NCBI GenBank assembly: GCA_964549655.1
Contig: CAZJXN010000014.1
Coordinates: 1-52,827 of the forward strand
DNA length: 52,827 nucleotides
Direction of reading: 5' to 3'
DNA from: JADJNW01 sp964549655
Lineage (GTDB): Bacteria > Bacteroidota > Bacteroidia > Chitinophagales > Saprospiraceae
Position 1 is the first letter of the stretch; each line of letters opens with the position of its first letter. A program made the translations under genes and the position numbers. The notes under the pieces were generated by a model. It made no database searches, was not told the origin of the DNA, and worked only from the letters and a program-made list of their open reading frames with translations. Positions 7,224 to 15,088 of this stretch are shown piece after piece.

Positions 7224-7874
7224 CTACCGCTTTTTGCCTACAAACATAAAATACTCCCAAATTCCACCATAAGCGGCTTTAACTTCTTCCACTAATGGCT
7301 CAAAATCAGCGCGTAATACAGGCATCAAATGCCCATCCATCCGCACATGATTATTACCCATGTGACTTTTAAACCATTGATTTTTAGAGTTGTAGAAATC
7401 TACTACGGCTACCGCACCGCCCGGTTTCAAATCTTGATGCGCTTGTGCGAGCAAGTCTTTCCACTGCGGATTAATCATAGTAAGGGAATACGAAAACAGA
7501 ATCACATCCACTTTATCTGTAAATTGCGTTTCGCCACGCATATACGGTTTTTCTACCAACGTAACGCGATTCGCAAACTCTTTCGTATTTTTCTTAGATT
7601 GGTCAATCATATCACCAGAAACATCCAAGCCGCTCAAATGCGCATTTGGATAAATACTTGCCAATTTTTTCAAATTGTGACCCGTACCGCAGCCCACTTC
7701 CAAAATATGGATCGGTGCATTATTCGGAAACGGCAGCAATTGCAAAATACGATTGCGACCAAATAAAAACGTCCAGCGCGTCGCGTCATATATCTTCGAT
7801 TGCAACTTGTAATAGCGGCGCATCGTCTGATTCTGCTCCGTCGCATTTTCGGTAAAAGAAATAGAATTTTTCAA
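7224..7874 (-). CDS. btaB: BtaB: diacylglycerylhomoserine N-methyltransferase
   Basis: S-adenosylmethionine-dependent methyltransferase predicted to add three methyl groups to diacylglycerylhomoserine, giving the betaine lipid DGTS. The class I Rossmann motif is ILEVGCGTGHN (57-67). The preceding RRYYKLQSKIYDATRW (19-34) resembles the N-terminal signature of bacterial BtaB, and late motifs include DLKPGGAVAVVDFY. Its 216 residues match BtaB (about 205-220). The assignment rests strongly on btaA being the next gene upstream. The start used is a TTG at 7874; an ATG at 7823 would drop 17 residues and is a fair alternative. The 166-bp gap to btaA is filled by inverted octamer repeats, so co-transcription is plausible but not certain. 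Confidence 0.8.
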   Translation of the reverse strand: MKNSISFTENATEQNQTMRRYYKLQSKIYDATRWTFLFGRNRILQLLPFPNNAPIHILEVGCGTGHNLKKLASIYPNAHLSGLDVSGDMIDQSKKNTKEFANRVTLVEKPYMRGETQFTDKVDVILFSYSLTMINPQWKDLLAQAHQDLKPGGAVAVVDFYNSKNQWFKSHMGNNHVRMDGHLMPVLRADFEPLVEEVKAAYGGIWEYFMFVGKKR

Positions 7875-7890
7875 GGGAAAGAAAGGTTTA

Positions 7891-8035
7891 TGGGAGGATA
7901 GGAAAATAGGAAGATAGGAAGATAAGAGGACAAGAACATGAAAAGATAGGAAAATAAATAGGCAACTTTAGACGTGCTTTTTCTCCTATGCTCCCATTCT
8001 CTTATCCTCTTTTCTCCTATCCTCCTATCCTCCCA
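7891..8035. repeat. inverted repeat of GGAnnATA octamers between btaA and btaB
   Basis: The left part holds four tandem octamers GGAnnATA (7893-7924). The right part carries their reverse complement in degraded form. The outer 13 bp, TGGGAGGATAGGA at 7891-7903, match 8023-8035 exactly in inverted orientation, with about 120 bases between. Confidence 0.8.
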
Positions 8036-8040
8036 TCACC

Positions 8041-9216
8041 CTATTTTACAATTCCCAAATACACACTCGCATACGTCCCTACGCGGTCTTGCTCGTGCGT
8101 AGCTTGGGTTTTATCTTGTTCAAATTCAACGGCATCCAGCACAAAATCTGGAAAAAAGTCAACGGTCTGCGCTGCTGAGCGCAACAAAATGCGCGTCCCT
8201 TTTCGACTATTTTCTAAAATTAAGCGCCACTCCTCGTGCAATGCCGGACGATTATTAGCAGCCAACCAATCCTGATGATCTAATAAAATGTAATGCGAAT
8301 ACGGTTTCGGATTTTTTTCCAAAAACTGACTAATGGTCGAATTGTGCGACACTACATTATTTGCCCGTTGGCGAATCGTTTCAAAATTACCTCGTTCTAA
8401 ATATGCCGGACAACATGATTCGGTATAAGAGCCATTAATGTACAAACGCCAAAAATAATTATCATGTAAAGTCATGTTTGTGAACACCTTACGGAAGCAT
8501 TCTTGCACATAACCCAACGCGCCTCGCTCATATCTATCCACGAACAACTCTTGCTGACTGCGCGGCACACCCACCAGACTCATTACCAAATGCCTATTCA
8601 TCACCCATTCCATGAGCTTGTTGAGCAGTTTGTGCTCTATTTCATAGTAAATGGATGCTTGTCGTTCCAGTGTATCCGCTTCAAACATCTGCTGTACTTT
8701 GCTGTACAACTTCTTTTTCGATTTAAAGTATTGATTGGTCATCCAAGCAAACGTGCCGGAGGTGCTGTAATGATAAAAAGTCTTTCGCATCCCTTTGCCA
8801 TTGAAATAATTGAGATTTTTATCCCAATATTTCTGCGCATACGGCGGCAGGAATTCGCGCAAGCTTTCTTCGTATAATTCGCGTGTTTCGTGGTGCGCAC
8901 CTTTGCCAAACATTGCAAATAAATCATCAAAATCACCCCCTTTGAACGTAGCGAGTTTGAGTTGCAAAAGCGCATTTTGGCGCGGATTCACGTCAACGCA
9001 GTTGATTTGCTGCGGTCCGTCCAATAGATAATCGAGCGCATTACAACCAGCACTTGTAATCATCACAACTTCGCTATCGGCTTGTAATTCAAGTAGTTGG
9101 CGGTCGCAGCGCGGGTCTTCCCAGCACGTATTATACACTAAATTTTTAGAATGAACTTGTTTGAAAACCCAATCTCTCAGGTTATTGATTCCTTCTGTCT
9201 TGTTAAGCGTTTTCAC
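8041..9216 (-). CDS. btaA: BtaA: S-adenosylmethionine:diacylglycerol 3-amino-3-carboxypropyltransferase
   Basis: First enzyme of betaine lipid (DGTS) synthesis: it transfers the aminocarboxypropyl group of S-adenosylmethionine to diacylglycerol at the membrane surface. The 391 residues match the BtaA/DUF3419 family in length and motifs: VYNTCWEDPRCDR (27-39), ITSAGCNALDYL (53-64), VDVNPRQNALLQLK (74-87) and, near the end, GTRILLRSAAQTVDFFP. The start is a GTG at 9214-9216; no upstream ATG fits. A canonical -7 box at 9251-9258 gives a leader of about 28 bases. BtaB lies downstream on the same strand and ppk1 lies upstream. In proteobacteria this pathway replaces phospholipids under phosphate limitation; the same purpose here is inferred. 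Confidence 0.9.
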   Translation of the reverse strand: MKTLNKTEGINNLRDWVFKQVHSKNLVYNTCWEDPRCDRQLLELQADSEVVMITSAGCNALDYLLDGPQQINCVDVNPRQNALLQLKLATFKGGDFDDLFAMFGKGAHHETRELYEESLREFLPPYAQKYWDKNLNYFNGKGMRKTFYHYSTSGTFAWMTNQYFKSKKKLYSKVQQMFEADTLERQASIYYEIEHKLLNKLMEWVMNRHLVMSLVGVPRSQQELFVDRYERGALGYVQECFRKVFTNMTLHDNYFWRLYINGSYTESCCPAYLERGNFETIRQRANNVVSHNSTISQFLEKNPKPYSHYILLDHQDWLAANNRPALHEEWRLILENSRKGTRILLRSAAQTVDFFPDFVLDAVEFEQDKTQATHEQDRVGTYASVYLGIVK

Positions 9217-9250
9217 TATAATGAGCCTTAAATTTTAGAAAAATACTGCG

Positions 9251-9258
9251 CAAAGGTA
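9251..9258 (-). promoter_or_regulatory. btaA promoter, -7 box TACCTTTG
   Basis: Minus-strand TACCTTTGC matches the Bacteroidota consensus TAnnTTTG exactly. A TTTG lies 24 bases upstream, slightly longer than the usual -33 spacing. Predicted transcription start is near 9245. Confidence 0.65.
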
Positions 9259-9364
9259 TAAAATTTACAAACCTTTAACGTACAAAATTCAGCGCGTTTT
9301 TGGAAGTGCAGTTTCCTGCGAATGTGGCTAAAAGAAACTTAGAATAGTCAATCTAATCCTTTAA

Positions 9365-11395
9365 TCATGGTTTATGTTGCAAGTAGCGATAAGTATCAAG
9401 TTGTGCGTGTACACGCGGTTCCATGTCCGATTTCGGTTTATAAACATTGGTCAAATCTGCGTTCAAGTGCCGTGCTTTCGTATTATCCTGCCATTGAATC
9501 GCTAAAATCGTGCATAACTCATTAAATAACTGAGGATTATAAATCGGCACGGCTACTTCCACCCGATGGTCAAGATTGCGGGTCATCCAATCCGCCGAGG
9601 CGATGTACAACCCTTCTTCTCCATTATTATTAAACCAGTAAATTCGCGCGTGTTCCAAAAAACGGTCTACAATACTGATGATTTCAATGTTCTCACTTTT
9701 CCCTTCCACACCCGGCACGAGCCGACAAATACCGCGTACGATGAGTTGAATTTGTACGCCAGCTTGACTCGCTTCATATAATTTATCAATCATTCGTTTA
9801 TCTTCTAAGCTGTTCATTTTCAATCGTATAGAAGCTTTTCTACCAGCCTGTGCGTGCGCAATTTCTCGGTCTACCAATTCTAAAAATCGTTGCCGAAGGG
9901 TAAATGGAGAGACCAATAAATGTTTACAATCCGGTTCTTTTTTATGCTCTAAATAATCAAATACTTGTAATACTTCGCTCGTCAAACGCGGGTCGGCAGT
10001 GAGCAACGCGTGGTCCGTGTAAAGACGAGCCGTCTTTTCATTAAAATTACCGGTAGCGATATAAGCATACTGTTGTAAAATTTCATTTTCTAATCGGCTG
10101 ATAAGCAATATCTTACTATGCACTTTGATACCCGGCTGGCTATAAAATACGGTCGCACCTGCCGCTTCCAATTTAGCACCCCATTGCAAATTATTTTCCT
10201 CATCAAACCGCGCTTTGGCTTCTATAAAAACCGTGACTTGCTTTCCCTGCTCACAGGCTTCCAACAATGCGGTTACAATCGCTGATTTAGAGGCAACTCG
10301 ATACAACGTGATACGAATGGACTGCACTTGCGCGTCCATCGCCGCTTCTTGAATCAACCGAATCACATAATCATATTTTTGGTACGGAAAATGTAACAAG
10401 TAATCTTTTTTGTGAATAGCAGCTAATAAAGAATCCTCATTTTCCAAAGCGGGGTGGGAGAGAGGCGGCAATGAAATATCTTGTAAAGAACTATCTTTCA
10501 ACGGATTCGGAAAGCTAAAAAAGTCATTAAAATTATGATACCGCGCTCCGGGAATCAGGTCGTTTTTTCCAAGTTGAAAGGTGGTTTTTAGCTTTAACAA
10601 CAGTGCTTCTGACATGGTGCTATCATACAAAAATCGAGTCGGCAATCCGATATTACGTGTTTTAAGTCCTTTTTTGATCTTTTCTACTAAATTGCCTTCG
10701 TATTCATTTTCAATATTTAGTTCTGCATCCCGAGAAAGTTTAATAGCATAAGCATTTTCTATTTTTTCATCAAAAACGGTATGTAAATTGTATCGTATAA
10801 TATCATCTAAAAAGGTAATGTAATGTTTTGAATGTAAACTTGGAAGCTCGACAAAACGCGAAAGCTGCGTAGACGGAATATTTACAATTGCCAATTTTTC
10901 CGATGCTTGAAACAGTATTACAAAATACAACTGCGCATTTTCTAAAAACGGAAGTGGCTCATTTTCAGTTAGATAAACGGGCTTTAGTAAAGGTTGAATA
11001 TGCGTTGTAAAATACTTCGTTACAAAATGACGCTGCTCCTCATCATAAGCGGTTTCATCAATTAAATAAATCCCTTTTTCCTGCAATGCCGGTAGAATCT
11101 CCCCGCGAAAAATGCGCCCAAACATCTGTTGCTGCTGCGCCACCATCTGCTGAATCTGCTTTAATTCCTTTTTCGGCTTCACCGCCAGTGCTTTCCGCGT
11201 CTTTTTCTTCAAATCCTTAAAACTGCGCAACGACGCCACTCGCACCCGAAAAAACTCATCCAGATTAGAGCTATAAATCGCTAAAAACTTAATACGTTCG
11301 TACAGCGGCACCCGCTTATCTTGTGCCTCCTGCAATACCCGATGATTGAAAGCCAGCCAACTCACGTCCCGCTTGATATAGGGAGATTCTTGCAT
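9365..11395 (-). CDS. ppk1: polyphosphate kinase 1
   Basis: Makes long-chain polyphosphate from ATP, reversibly, at the inner membrane face. Its 676 residues are close to the normal 690-720. The N domain begins with YIKRDVSWLAFNHRVLQEA, typical of PPK1; the head domain carries YSSNLDEFFRVRVASL (41-56). Catalytic C domains have the phosphate-accepting His426 in GIKVHSKILL, the ATGNFNEKTARLYTDHALL block (447-465), the second conserved His582 in RFLEHARIYWF, and SADWMTRNLDHRVEV (600-614). All key residues are present. It lies 63 bases after the upstream methyltransferase gene, and btaA with its own promoter follows. No ppx partner is adjacent, but a Ppx-fold protein is encoded at 6124. Confidence 0.96.
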   Translation of the reverse strand: MQESPYIKRDVSWLAFNHRVLQEAQDKRVPLYERIKFLAIYSSNLDEFFRVRVASLRSFKDLKKKTRKALAVKPKKELKQIQQMVAQQQQMFGRIFRGEILPALQEKGIYLIDETAYDEEQRHFVTKYFTTHIQPLLKPVYLTENEPLPFLENAQLYFVILFQASEKLAIVNIPSTQLSRFVELPSLHSKHYITFLDDIIRYNLHTVFDEKIENAYAIKLSRDAELNIENEYEGNLVEKIKKGLKTRNIGLPTRFLYDSTMSEALLLKLKTTFQLGKNDLIPGARYHNFNDFFSFPNPLKDSSLQDISLPPLSHPALENEDSLLAAIHKKDYLLHFPYQKYDYVIRLIQEAAMDAQVQSIRITLYRVASKSAIVTALLEACEQGKQVTVFIEAKARFDEENNLQWGAKLEAAGATVFYSQPGIKVHSKILLISRLENEILQQYAYIATGNFNEKTARLYTDHALLTADPRLTSEVLQVFDYLEHKKEPDCKHLLVSPFTLRQRFLELVDREIAHAQAGRKASIRLKMNSLEDKRMIDKLYEASQAGVQIQLIVRGICRLVPGVEGKSENIEIISIVDRFLEHARIYWFNNNGEEGLYIASADWMTRNLDHRVEVAVPIYNPQLFNELCTILAIQWQDNTKARHLNADLTNVYKPKSDMEPRVHAQLDTYRYLQHKP

Positions 11396-11458
11396 TTATT
11401 GTAATTTGTGAACAGTAAAACGCGATTTGGAAAAATATTACTTTACTTGATACCTTAT

Positions 11459-12295
11459 TTATTCACTACCTTTTAATGAACTTACTGACTTCCATACCAA
11501 TGCTCGGATCAATGTTATTAATGCATTAGTTTTAGCTACATATTTGTAACGGCGCATACTTTGCCCCTCGCGCTCCAGGCTATTCAAACGAATATACTCA
11601 CCGGTGTGAATAAGTGTTTTACTAAATAAATCATTTTTTAAAGCATCATATAATTCTTTATGATCTACTTTTTGTAAAGCTCCCGGCATAAATAAAACAC
11701 CTAATCCATTTGAGTGTGGAAAATTAAAAGTAGTATACTGTTGCTTAATCTCTTCCCAAAAACGAAAAACGCCAAAATCTTTATTTTGTACCTGCGTATC
11801 ATGGAAAATAACAATGCCAGTTTGCTTTACTTTAGGCAGCCAAGTCGTAAAATCATGCTTTACTGCATCATACGTGTGCAAGCCATCAATATGTAATAAG
11901 TCAACGCTTTCATTTTGAAAATGAGCCAGTGCTTCATCAAACATCATTCGCAAGAGCTTCACCTTAGGAAATTCAGTAACAACGTATTTATTTAGCGTTT
12001 GATAAATTTCCGCTGCGTAAGTTCCGGCATGTTTATCGCCTTGCCAAGTGTCAACGCCATATATTTGGGTAGGTAAATCTGCTTCCTTTACCGCTTGTGC
12101 AAATCCGCACAAAGAGTTGCCGGTATGCGTTCCTAATTCAACTATGATTTCTGGCTTTATCTTTTTCACCAAAAAATTAGCAAATGGCAAATGTCCAATC
12201 CATGCAGGGCTTGCACTTATTAACCTTTTAGGCTCATATCTTAATATATCTATAATTTCCTTCTGTTGCAAATCTTCTAAGGTACTTAACATCAT
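11459..12295 (-). CDS. class I S-adenosylmethionine methyltransferase (Methyltransf_24 type)
   Basis: 278 residues. The Rossmann motif I IVELGTHTGNSLCGF is followed by IYGVDTWQGD and the family marker LLHIDGLHTYDAVKHDF. Such proteins are common in glycan and secondary-metabolite loci; the substrate is unknown. The frame stays open upstream into tRNA-Arg, so the start must be one of the tandem ATGs at 12293-12295 or 12290-12292; I use the first. The C-terminus is Arg/Lys-rich with a hydrophobic patch (NALITLIRALVW) that may touch the membrane. It lies 34 bases after tRNA-Arg on the same strand and may be transcribed with it. Confidence 0.75.
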   Translation of the reverse strand: MMLSTLEDLQQKEIIDILRYEPKRLISASPAWIGHLPFANFLVKKIKPEIIVELGTHTGNSLCGFAQAVKEADLPTQIYGVDTWQGDKHAGTYAAEIYQTLNKYVVTEFPKVKLLRMMFDEALAHFQNESVDLLHIDGLHTYDAVKHDFTTWLPKVKQTGIVIFHDTQVQNKDFGVFRFWEEIKQQYTTFNFPHSNGLGVLFMPGALQKVDHKELYDALKNDLFSKTLIHTGEYIRLNSLEREGQSMRRYKYVAKTNALITLIRALVWKSVSSLKGSE

Positions 12296-12329
12296 ACCAA
12301 GTATTTTAATAATTTTAAAAATCAAAAGT

Positions 12330-12400
12330 GGTCTCGTCAGGAATCGAACCTGAATCAAGCGTTTAGGAAACGCCTATTCTATCCGTTGAACTACGAGACC
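12330..12400 (-). tRNA. tRNA-Arg (anticodon CCT)
   Basis: The minus strand gives a full cloverleaf: acceptor GGTCTCG / CGAGACC, D-arm AGTTCAACGGATAGAAT, anticodon arm GCGTT-TCCTAA-ACGC with CCT complementary to 12365-12367, and T-arm CAGGTTCGATTCCTG. No CCA is encoded. Confidence 0.94.
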
Positions 12401-12819
12401 GAATTATTTGTAATAACGCATCCGTTTTAAAATTAAATTTGGCTCTATTCTTGTTTCAAGTTGCTGTGTAAAAATTTGGCTAAAGCCGAGTAAGGTTTTG
12501 CTTTTAACCCCGCCATAAATGGCGGGGCAACTGGTAAAACGTTGACAATTAGTTGCCCCGCGCTTTAGCGCGGGGATAAAATAGTAGACCACTTCTGGGC
12601 TTTAGCCCAATCCTAAAAAGCAACTTGAAATCATAATTGAGCCTTAAATTTTATAAAATTTGCGGCTTTGTGACTTTGTGTGAAATCGTTTGCAATGATA
12701 AACAGACAAATCTACAAAATGTCATTTTTGTGGAAAAGTTCGATCCAAAAACTTTTCTATTTGCAGTAAGGTTTTCCTAAACACCTACCAATTCTTTGTA
12801 ATTTGTAAAAATCTTTTTT
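12401..12819. other. 419-base gene-free stretch dominated by a MITE-like palindrome
   Basis: No convincing reading frame. The left part is tRNA-Arg flank. Positions 12427-12661 form a long palindrome, annotated separately. The remainder, up to the EamA start at 12820, is AT-rich and presumably holds that gene's promoter, though I see no exact -7 box. Confidence 0.7.
12427..12661. repeat. MITE-like element: long imperfect palindrome with nested hairpins
   Basis: Two arms of about 105 bp mirror each other around a centre near 12540. Matching blocks are TTTCAAGTTGCT (12454-12465 against 12619-12630), GGCTAAAGCC (12478-12487 against 12598-12607), and TTTTAnCCCCGC...GCGGGGCAACT on each side. Each arm holds its own GC hairpin (CCCCGCC-ATAAAT-GGCGGGG; CCCCGCGC-TTTA-GCGCGGGG). 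There is no coding capacity and no obvious target duplication. A 16-base piece of its right end, TGAGCCTTAAATTTTA (12638-12653), recurs at 9222-9237 in the btaA leader. Confidence 0.75.
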
Positions 12820-13758
12820 ATGCCAAACCGAGATTTTATACGCATCATAGCCGCCTTTGCCGTGATTTATATCGTGTGGGGTTCTACCTATCTGGTTAAT
12901 TTTTGGGCGATTCAGAGCATTCCGCCGATGTTGATGTCGGGGTCGCGTTTTGTAGTAGGCGGGTTGATTATGACTGTGATTGCAAGAATAATGAAACTGC
13001 CGAAACCAACTAAAATGCAATGGCGCAACGGCATAATTTCCGGCATTTTACTGTTGTCTATCGGTACGGGCGCAGTCGTTTGGGCGGAACAATTTGTAGA
13101 TACGGGCATCGCCGCATTGATTGTTTCTGTTGATCCGCTTATTGTGGTGCTGCTACTCTGGGCATTATATCAAAAGCGCCCGACTTGGAATAACGTCATC
13201 GGTAGTATTTTGGGTATTATCGGCGTGACTTTGCTGGTGAATCAAGATACTTTTACTGTAAATCAGAACATGATTATAGGTATAATTGTCATTTTTGGAA
13301 GCATTTTTGCGTGGGCGTATGCCATGATTTTTGTAAGCAAAGCAGATTTGCCGAAATCTTCGGTACAAGTGGCTGGAATGCAAATGTTGTCGGGTGGCAT
13401 ATTTTTACTGCTGGCAAGTGGACTGAGTGGCGAGTATAAAGGCTTCGATATCAATGCAATAACAGCTAAATCCGCACTTTCTTGGGTCTATCTTTTAATA
13501 TTTGGTTCCATCCTCGCCTTTTCTGCTTTTAATTATCTGTTGGTGCGGGTCTCGCCCGAAAAAGTAGCGACTTCTACTTATGTCAATCCAGTTATTGCGG
13601 TATTTCTCGGTTGGGGATTTAATAATGAACAATTGACATTACAATCTATCATAGCGGCTGGTATTATGCTCACTGGCGTATTTTTTATTAATACAAAATT
13701 TCGGAAACCGAAAAAAGAGGCAGTGATGTCACCCGTTCTCAAAGATGACATCACCTAA
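12820..13758 (+). CDS. EamA-family (drug/metabolite) transporter
   Basis: Inner-membrane exporter of the DMT superfamily: 312 residues and about ten TM helices arranged as two EamA repeats. The opening IYIVWGSTYL is the usual first-helix motif of EamA proteins of the RhaT/YedA type, and the second half carries SALSWVYLLIFGSILAF and VATSTYVNPVIAVFLGW, both family hallmarks. Substrate unknown; relatives export amino acids or small metabolites. The protein ends in a short charged tail. The ATG at 12820 follows a T run. It stands alone between the palindromic element and the DoxX gene on the opposite strand. Confidence 0.9.
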   Translation: MPNRDFIRIIAAFAVIYIVWGSTYLVNFWAIQSIPPMLMSGSRFVVGGLIMTVIARIMKLPKPTKMQWRNGIISGILLLSIGTGAVVWAEQFVDTGIAALIVSVDPLIVVLLLWALYQKRPTWNNVIGSILGIIGVTLLVNQDTFTVNQNMIIGIIVIFGSIFAWAYAMIFVSKADLPKSSVQVAGMQMLSGGIFLLLASGLSGEYKGFDINAITAKSALSWVYLLIFGSILAFSAFNYLLVRVSPEKVATSTYVNPVIAVFLGWGFNNEQLTLQSIIAAGIMLTGVFFINTKFRKPKKEAVMSPVLKDDIT

Positions 13759-13846
13759 TTTATTTCAAACCGCTTGCGATTTATTACACTGTAATTTAAG
13801 TAATTTGATATGCTTTTTGGGTGGGGAAAATGTACGGAGCGAAAAA

Positions 13847-13880
13847 ATCCGCTCAAATCCGCCAAATCCGCGTCATCCGC
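13847..13880. repeat. four spaced ATCCGC direct repeats
   Basis: ATCCGC at 13847, 13857, 13866 and 13875, spaced 9-10 bases, lies in the convergent gap after the EamA gene. Other bases in the unit also repeat (CAAATCCGC). Confidence 0.7.
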
Positions 13881-13938
13881 GTTCCAATAATGCGATACGA
13901 GCTGCGAGAGAAGTGCAACAAGATTTATATAAATAAAC

Positions 13939-14343
13939 TTATTTTACACCGTATTTAGTAATAAACGGAATCCGAATATCTCCACGATGCAGATAAAGCG
14001 CGATGGCACAGCACACAAAAGTCACGACTGCTAACGCAAACAGTTTGCCACCATCTCCATTTACGCTGATGCCCAACTGTGTCAAATGCCCAAAAATAGC
14101 GCCACTAATCGTACCTAAACCAATCAGTGCACCAAGCCAAGCGGTACGCGGAATAAGTAACAAAATAGCTGTAATCAACTCCACCACGCCCAGTCCAATT
14201 CGTCCCCAAGGTTCCAGCCCTAACTGGCTGAATATGTACACACTATCTGGATGTGCGGTGAATTTGAAAAATAAAGTTTGTAATAAAATAACGGCTGCGA
14301 CGATGCGCACGATCCAAGAAATGATTTTGGTTGTCTTGTTCAT
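13939..14343 (-). CDS. DoxX-family membrane protein
   Basis: Small inner-membrane protein of 134 residues with four predicted TM helices. It has the DoxX pattern: a first helix, then KFTAHPDSVYIFSQLGLEPWGRIGLGVVELITAILLLIP, and a Gly-rich third helix ending in HLTQLG. DoxX proteins are linked to respiratory or redox functions, but the specific role is generally unknown. I chose the ATG at 14341-14343; upstream in-frame ATGs at 14370 and nearby would add a polar leader without support. The YHS-protein gene lies 91 bases upstream on the same strand and has its own promoter; read-through is possible. Confidence 0.8.
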   Translation of the reverse strand: MNKTTKIISWIVRIVAAVILLQTLFFKFTAHPDSVYIFSQLGLEPWGRIGLGVVELITAILLLIPRTAWLGALIGLGTISGAIFGHLTQLGISVNGDGGKLFALAVVTFVCCAIALYLHRGDIRIPFITKYGVK

Positions 14344-14434
14344 AATAATAGTTGATTTTAAGTTTTGCAAATTTTGAATTACTAAACAGATAAGGCAAAT
14401 TAGGATTTATAACTAATTCTAATTTTTTTTGTAA

Positions 14435-14911
14435 TCATTCAATAATTTCCTTCCAATATTGGTCTCCTTTTTTTAAGCGTTCTACTTCTGGTTTTTTATC
14501 TTTATTCCAAATGGACAAAGTATTTTTAAAAGCTGTTTTATAAAAAAGTAATAATTTCCCATCACTAATTTTATACGTTAACGGATCTACCGACACTTTT
14601 TCGCCATCTTTTGCCATCGCATACGTACACCAGCCGCCGTAGGCAGGTTCATATTTTGCAGGATTTTTTGCAAATTCATTTTTATTGGCTTTGCTGCTAA
14701 AGCGGTAATTTACACCTTTATATTTATAGCTCCATTTTGTATTTCCTTCTACTGGCTTTTTAGCTGTAAAGTAAGAAATAGCGTCATAACCGTCCAATGC
14801 CAGTTCATTTTTATCCAGATTATAATGTTTTTGCCGAACAGCATTATCTTGTGCATTTAATCTAATAACCGAAATGAAAAGAAAAGTAATTAAAAAAAGA
14901 AAGTTTTTCAT
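14435..14911 (-). CDS. secreted YHS-domain protein
   Basis: 158 residues with a signal peptide (1-20, cleavage after LNA). The YHS domain (about 35-105) shows LALDGYDAISYF (38-48) and the closing YGGWCTYAMA (91-100) with its conserved Cys. YHS domains are short metal-associated modules; in exported single-domain proteins the role is unknown, with metal handling the usual guess. The start at 14909-14911 gives a clean signal peptide, and a strong -7 box sits 28 bases upstream, so longer starts further upstream are excluded as untranscribed. Confidence 0.85.
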   Translation of the reverse strand: MKNFLFLITFLFISVIRLNAQDNAVRQKHYNLDKNELALDGYDAISYFTAKKPVEGNTKWSYKYKGVNYRFSSKANKNEFAKNPAKYEPAYGGWCTYAMAKDGEKVSVDPLTYKISDGKLLLFYKTAFKNTLSIWNKDKKPEVERLKKGDQYWKEIIE

Positions 14912-14938
14912 AATGAATATTGTTTGATTTTGATACGA

Positions 14939-14946
14939 CAAAGATA
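14939..14946 (-). promoter_or_regulatory. -7 box TATCTTTG for the YHS-protein gene
   Basis: Exact TAnnTTTG on the minus strand with a TTTT at about -33 spacing. Predicted start near 14933, leaving a leader of about 22 bases. Confidence 0.6.
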
Positions 14947-15021
14947 CGGTGTTAAAAAATATTAAAAGTGTTGGCGCGGCTACGGTATTCAAGCTTTTCA
15001 GTGTCGCCAGCGCGATAGTTG

Positions 15022-15055
15022 ACAAAAAAAAAGCCTTCAATTACCAGATTGAAGG
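15022..15055 (-). terminator. terminator for the CotH-like gene
   Basis: CCTTCAAT-TACCAG-ATTGAAGG (15034-15055) forms an 8-bp stem. Read on the minus strand it is followed by a T run (plus-strand A run, 15023-15032), 34 bases after the stop at 15089. A shorter T run on the other side could serve the plus strand. Confidence 0.75.
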
Positions 15056-15088
15056 ACTTTTTGAAAATTTTAATTGCCTACTGTAAAC

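Noticed and set aside
7329..7766. 145-codon plus-strand frame opposite btaB
   Set aside because: Antisense shadow of a confident methyltransferase; no recognisable features.
12296..12358. Longer methyltransferase start at 12358
   Set aside because: That codon lies inside the tRNA-Arg gene; translation must begin at the tandem ATGs near 12295.
12427..12661. Complete insertion sequence
   Set aside because: No transposase frame inside or beside it; only a nonautonomous element is supportable.
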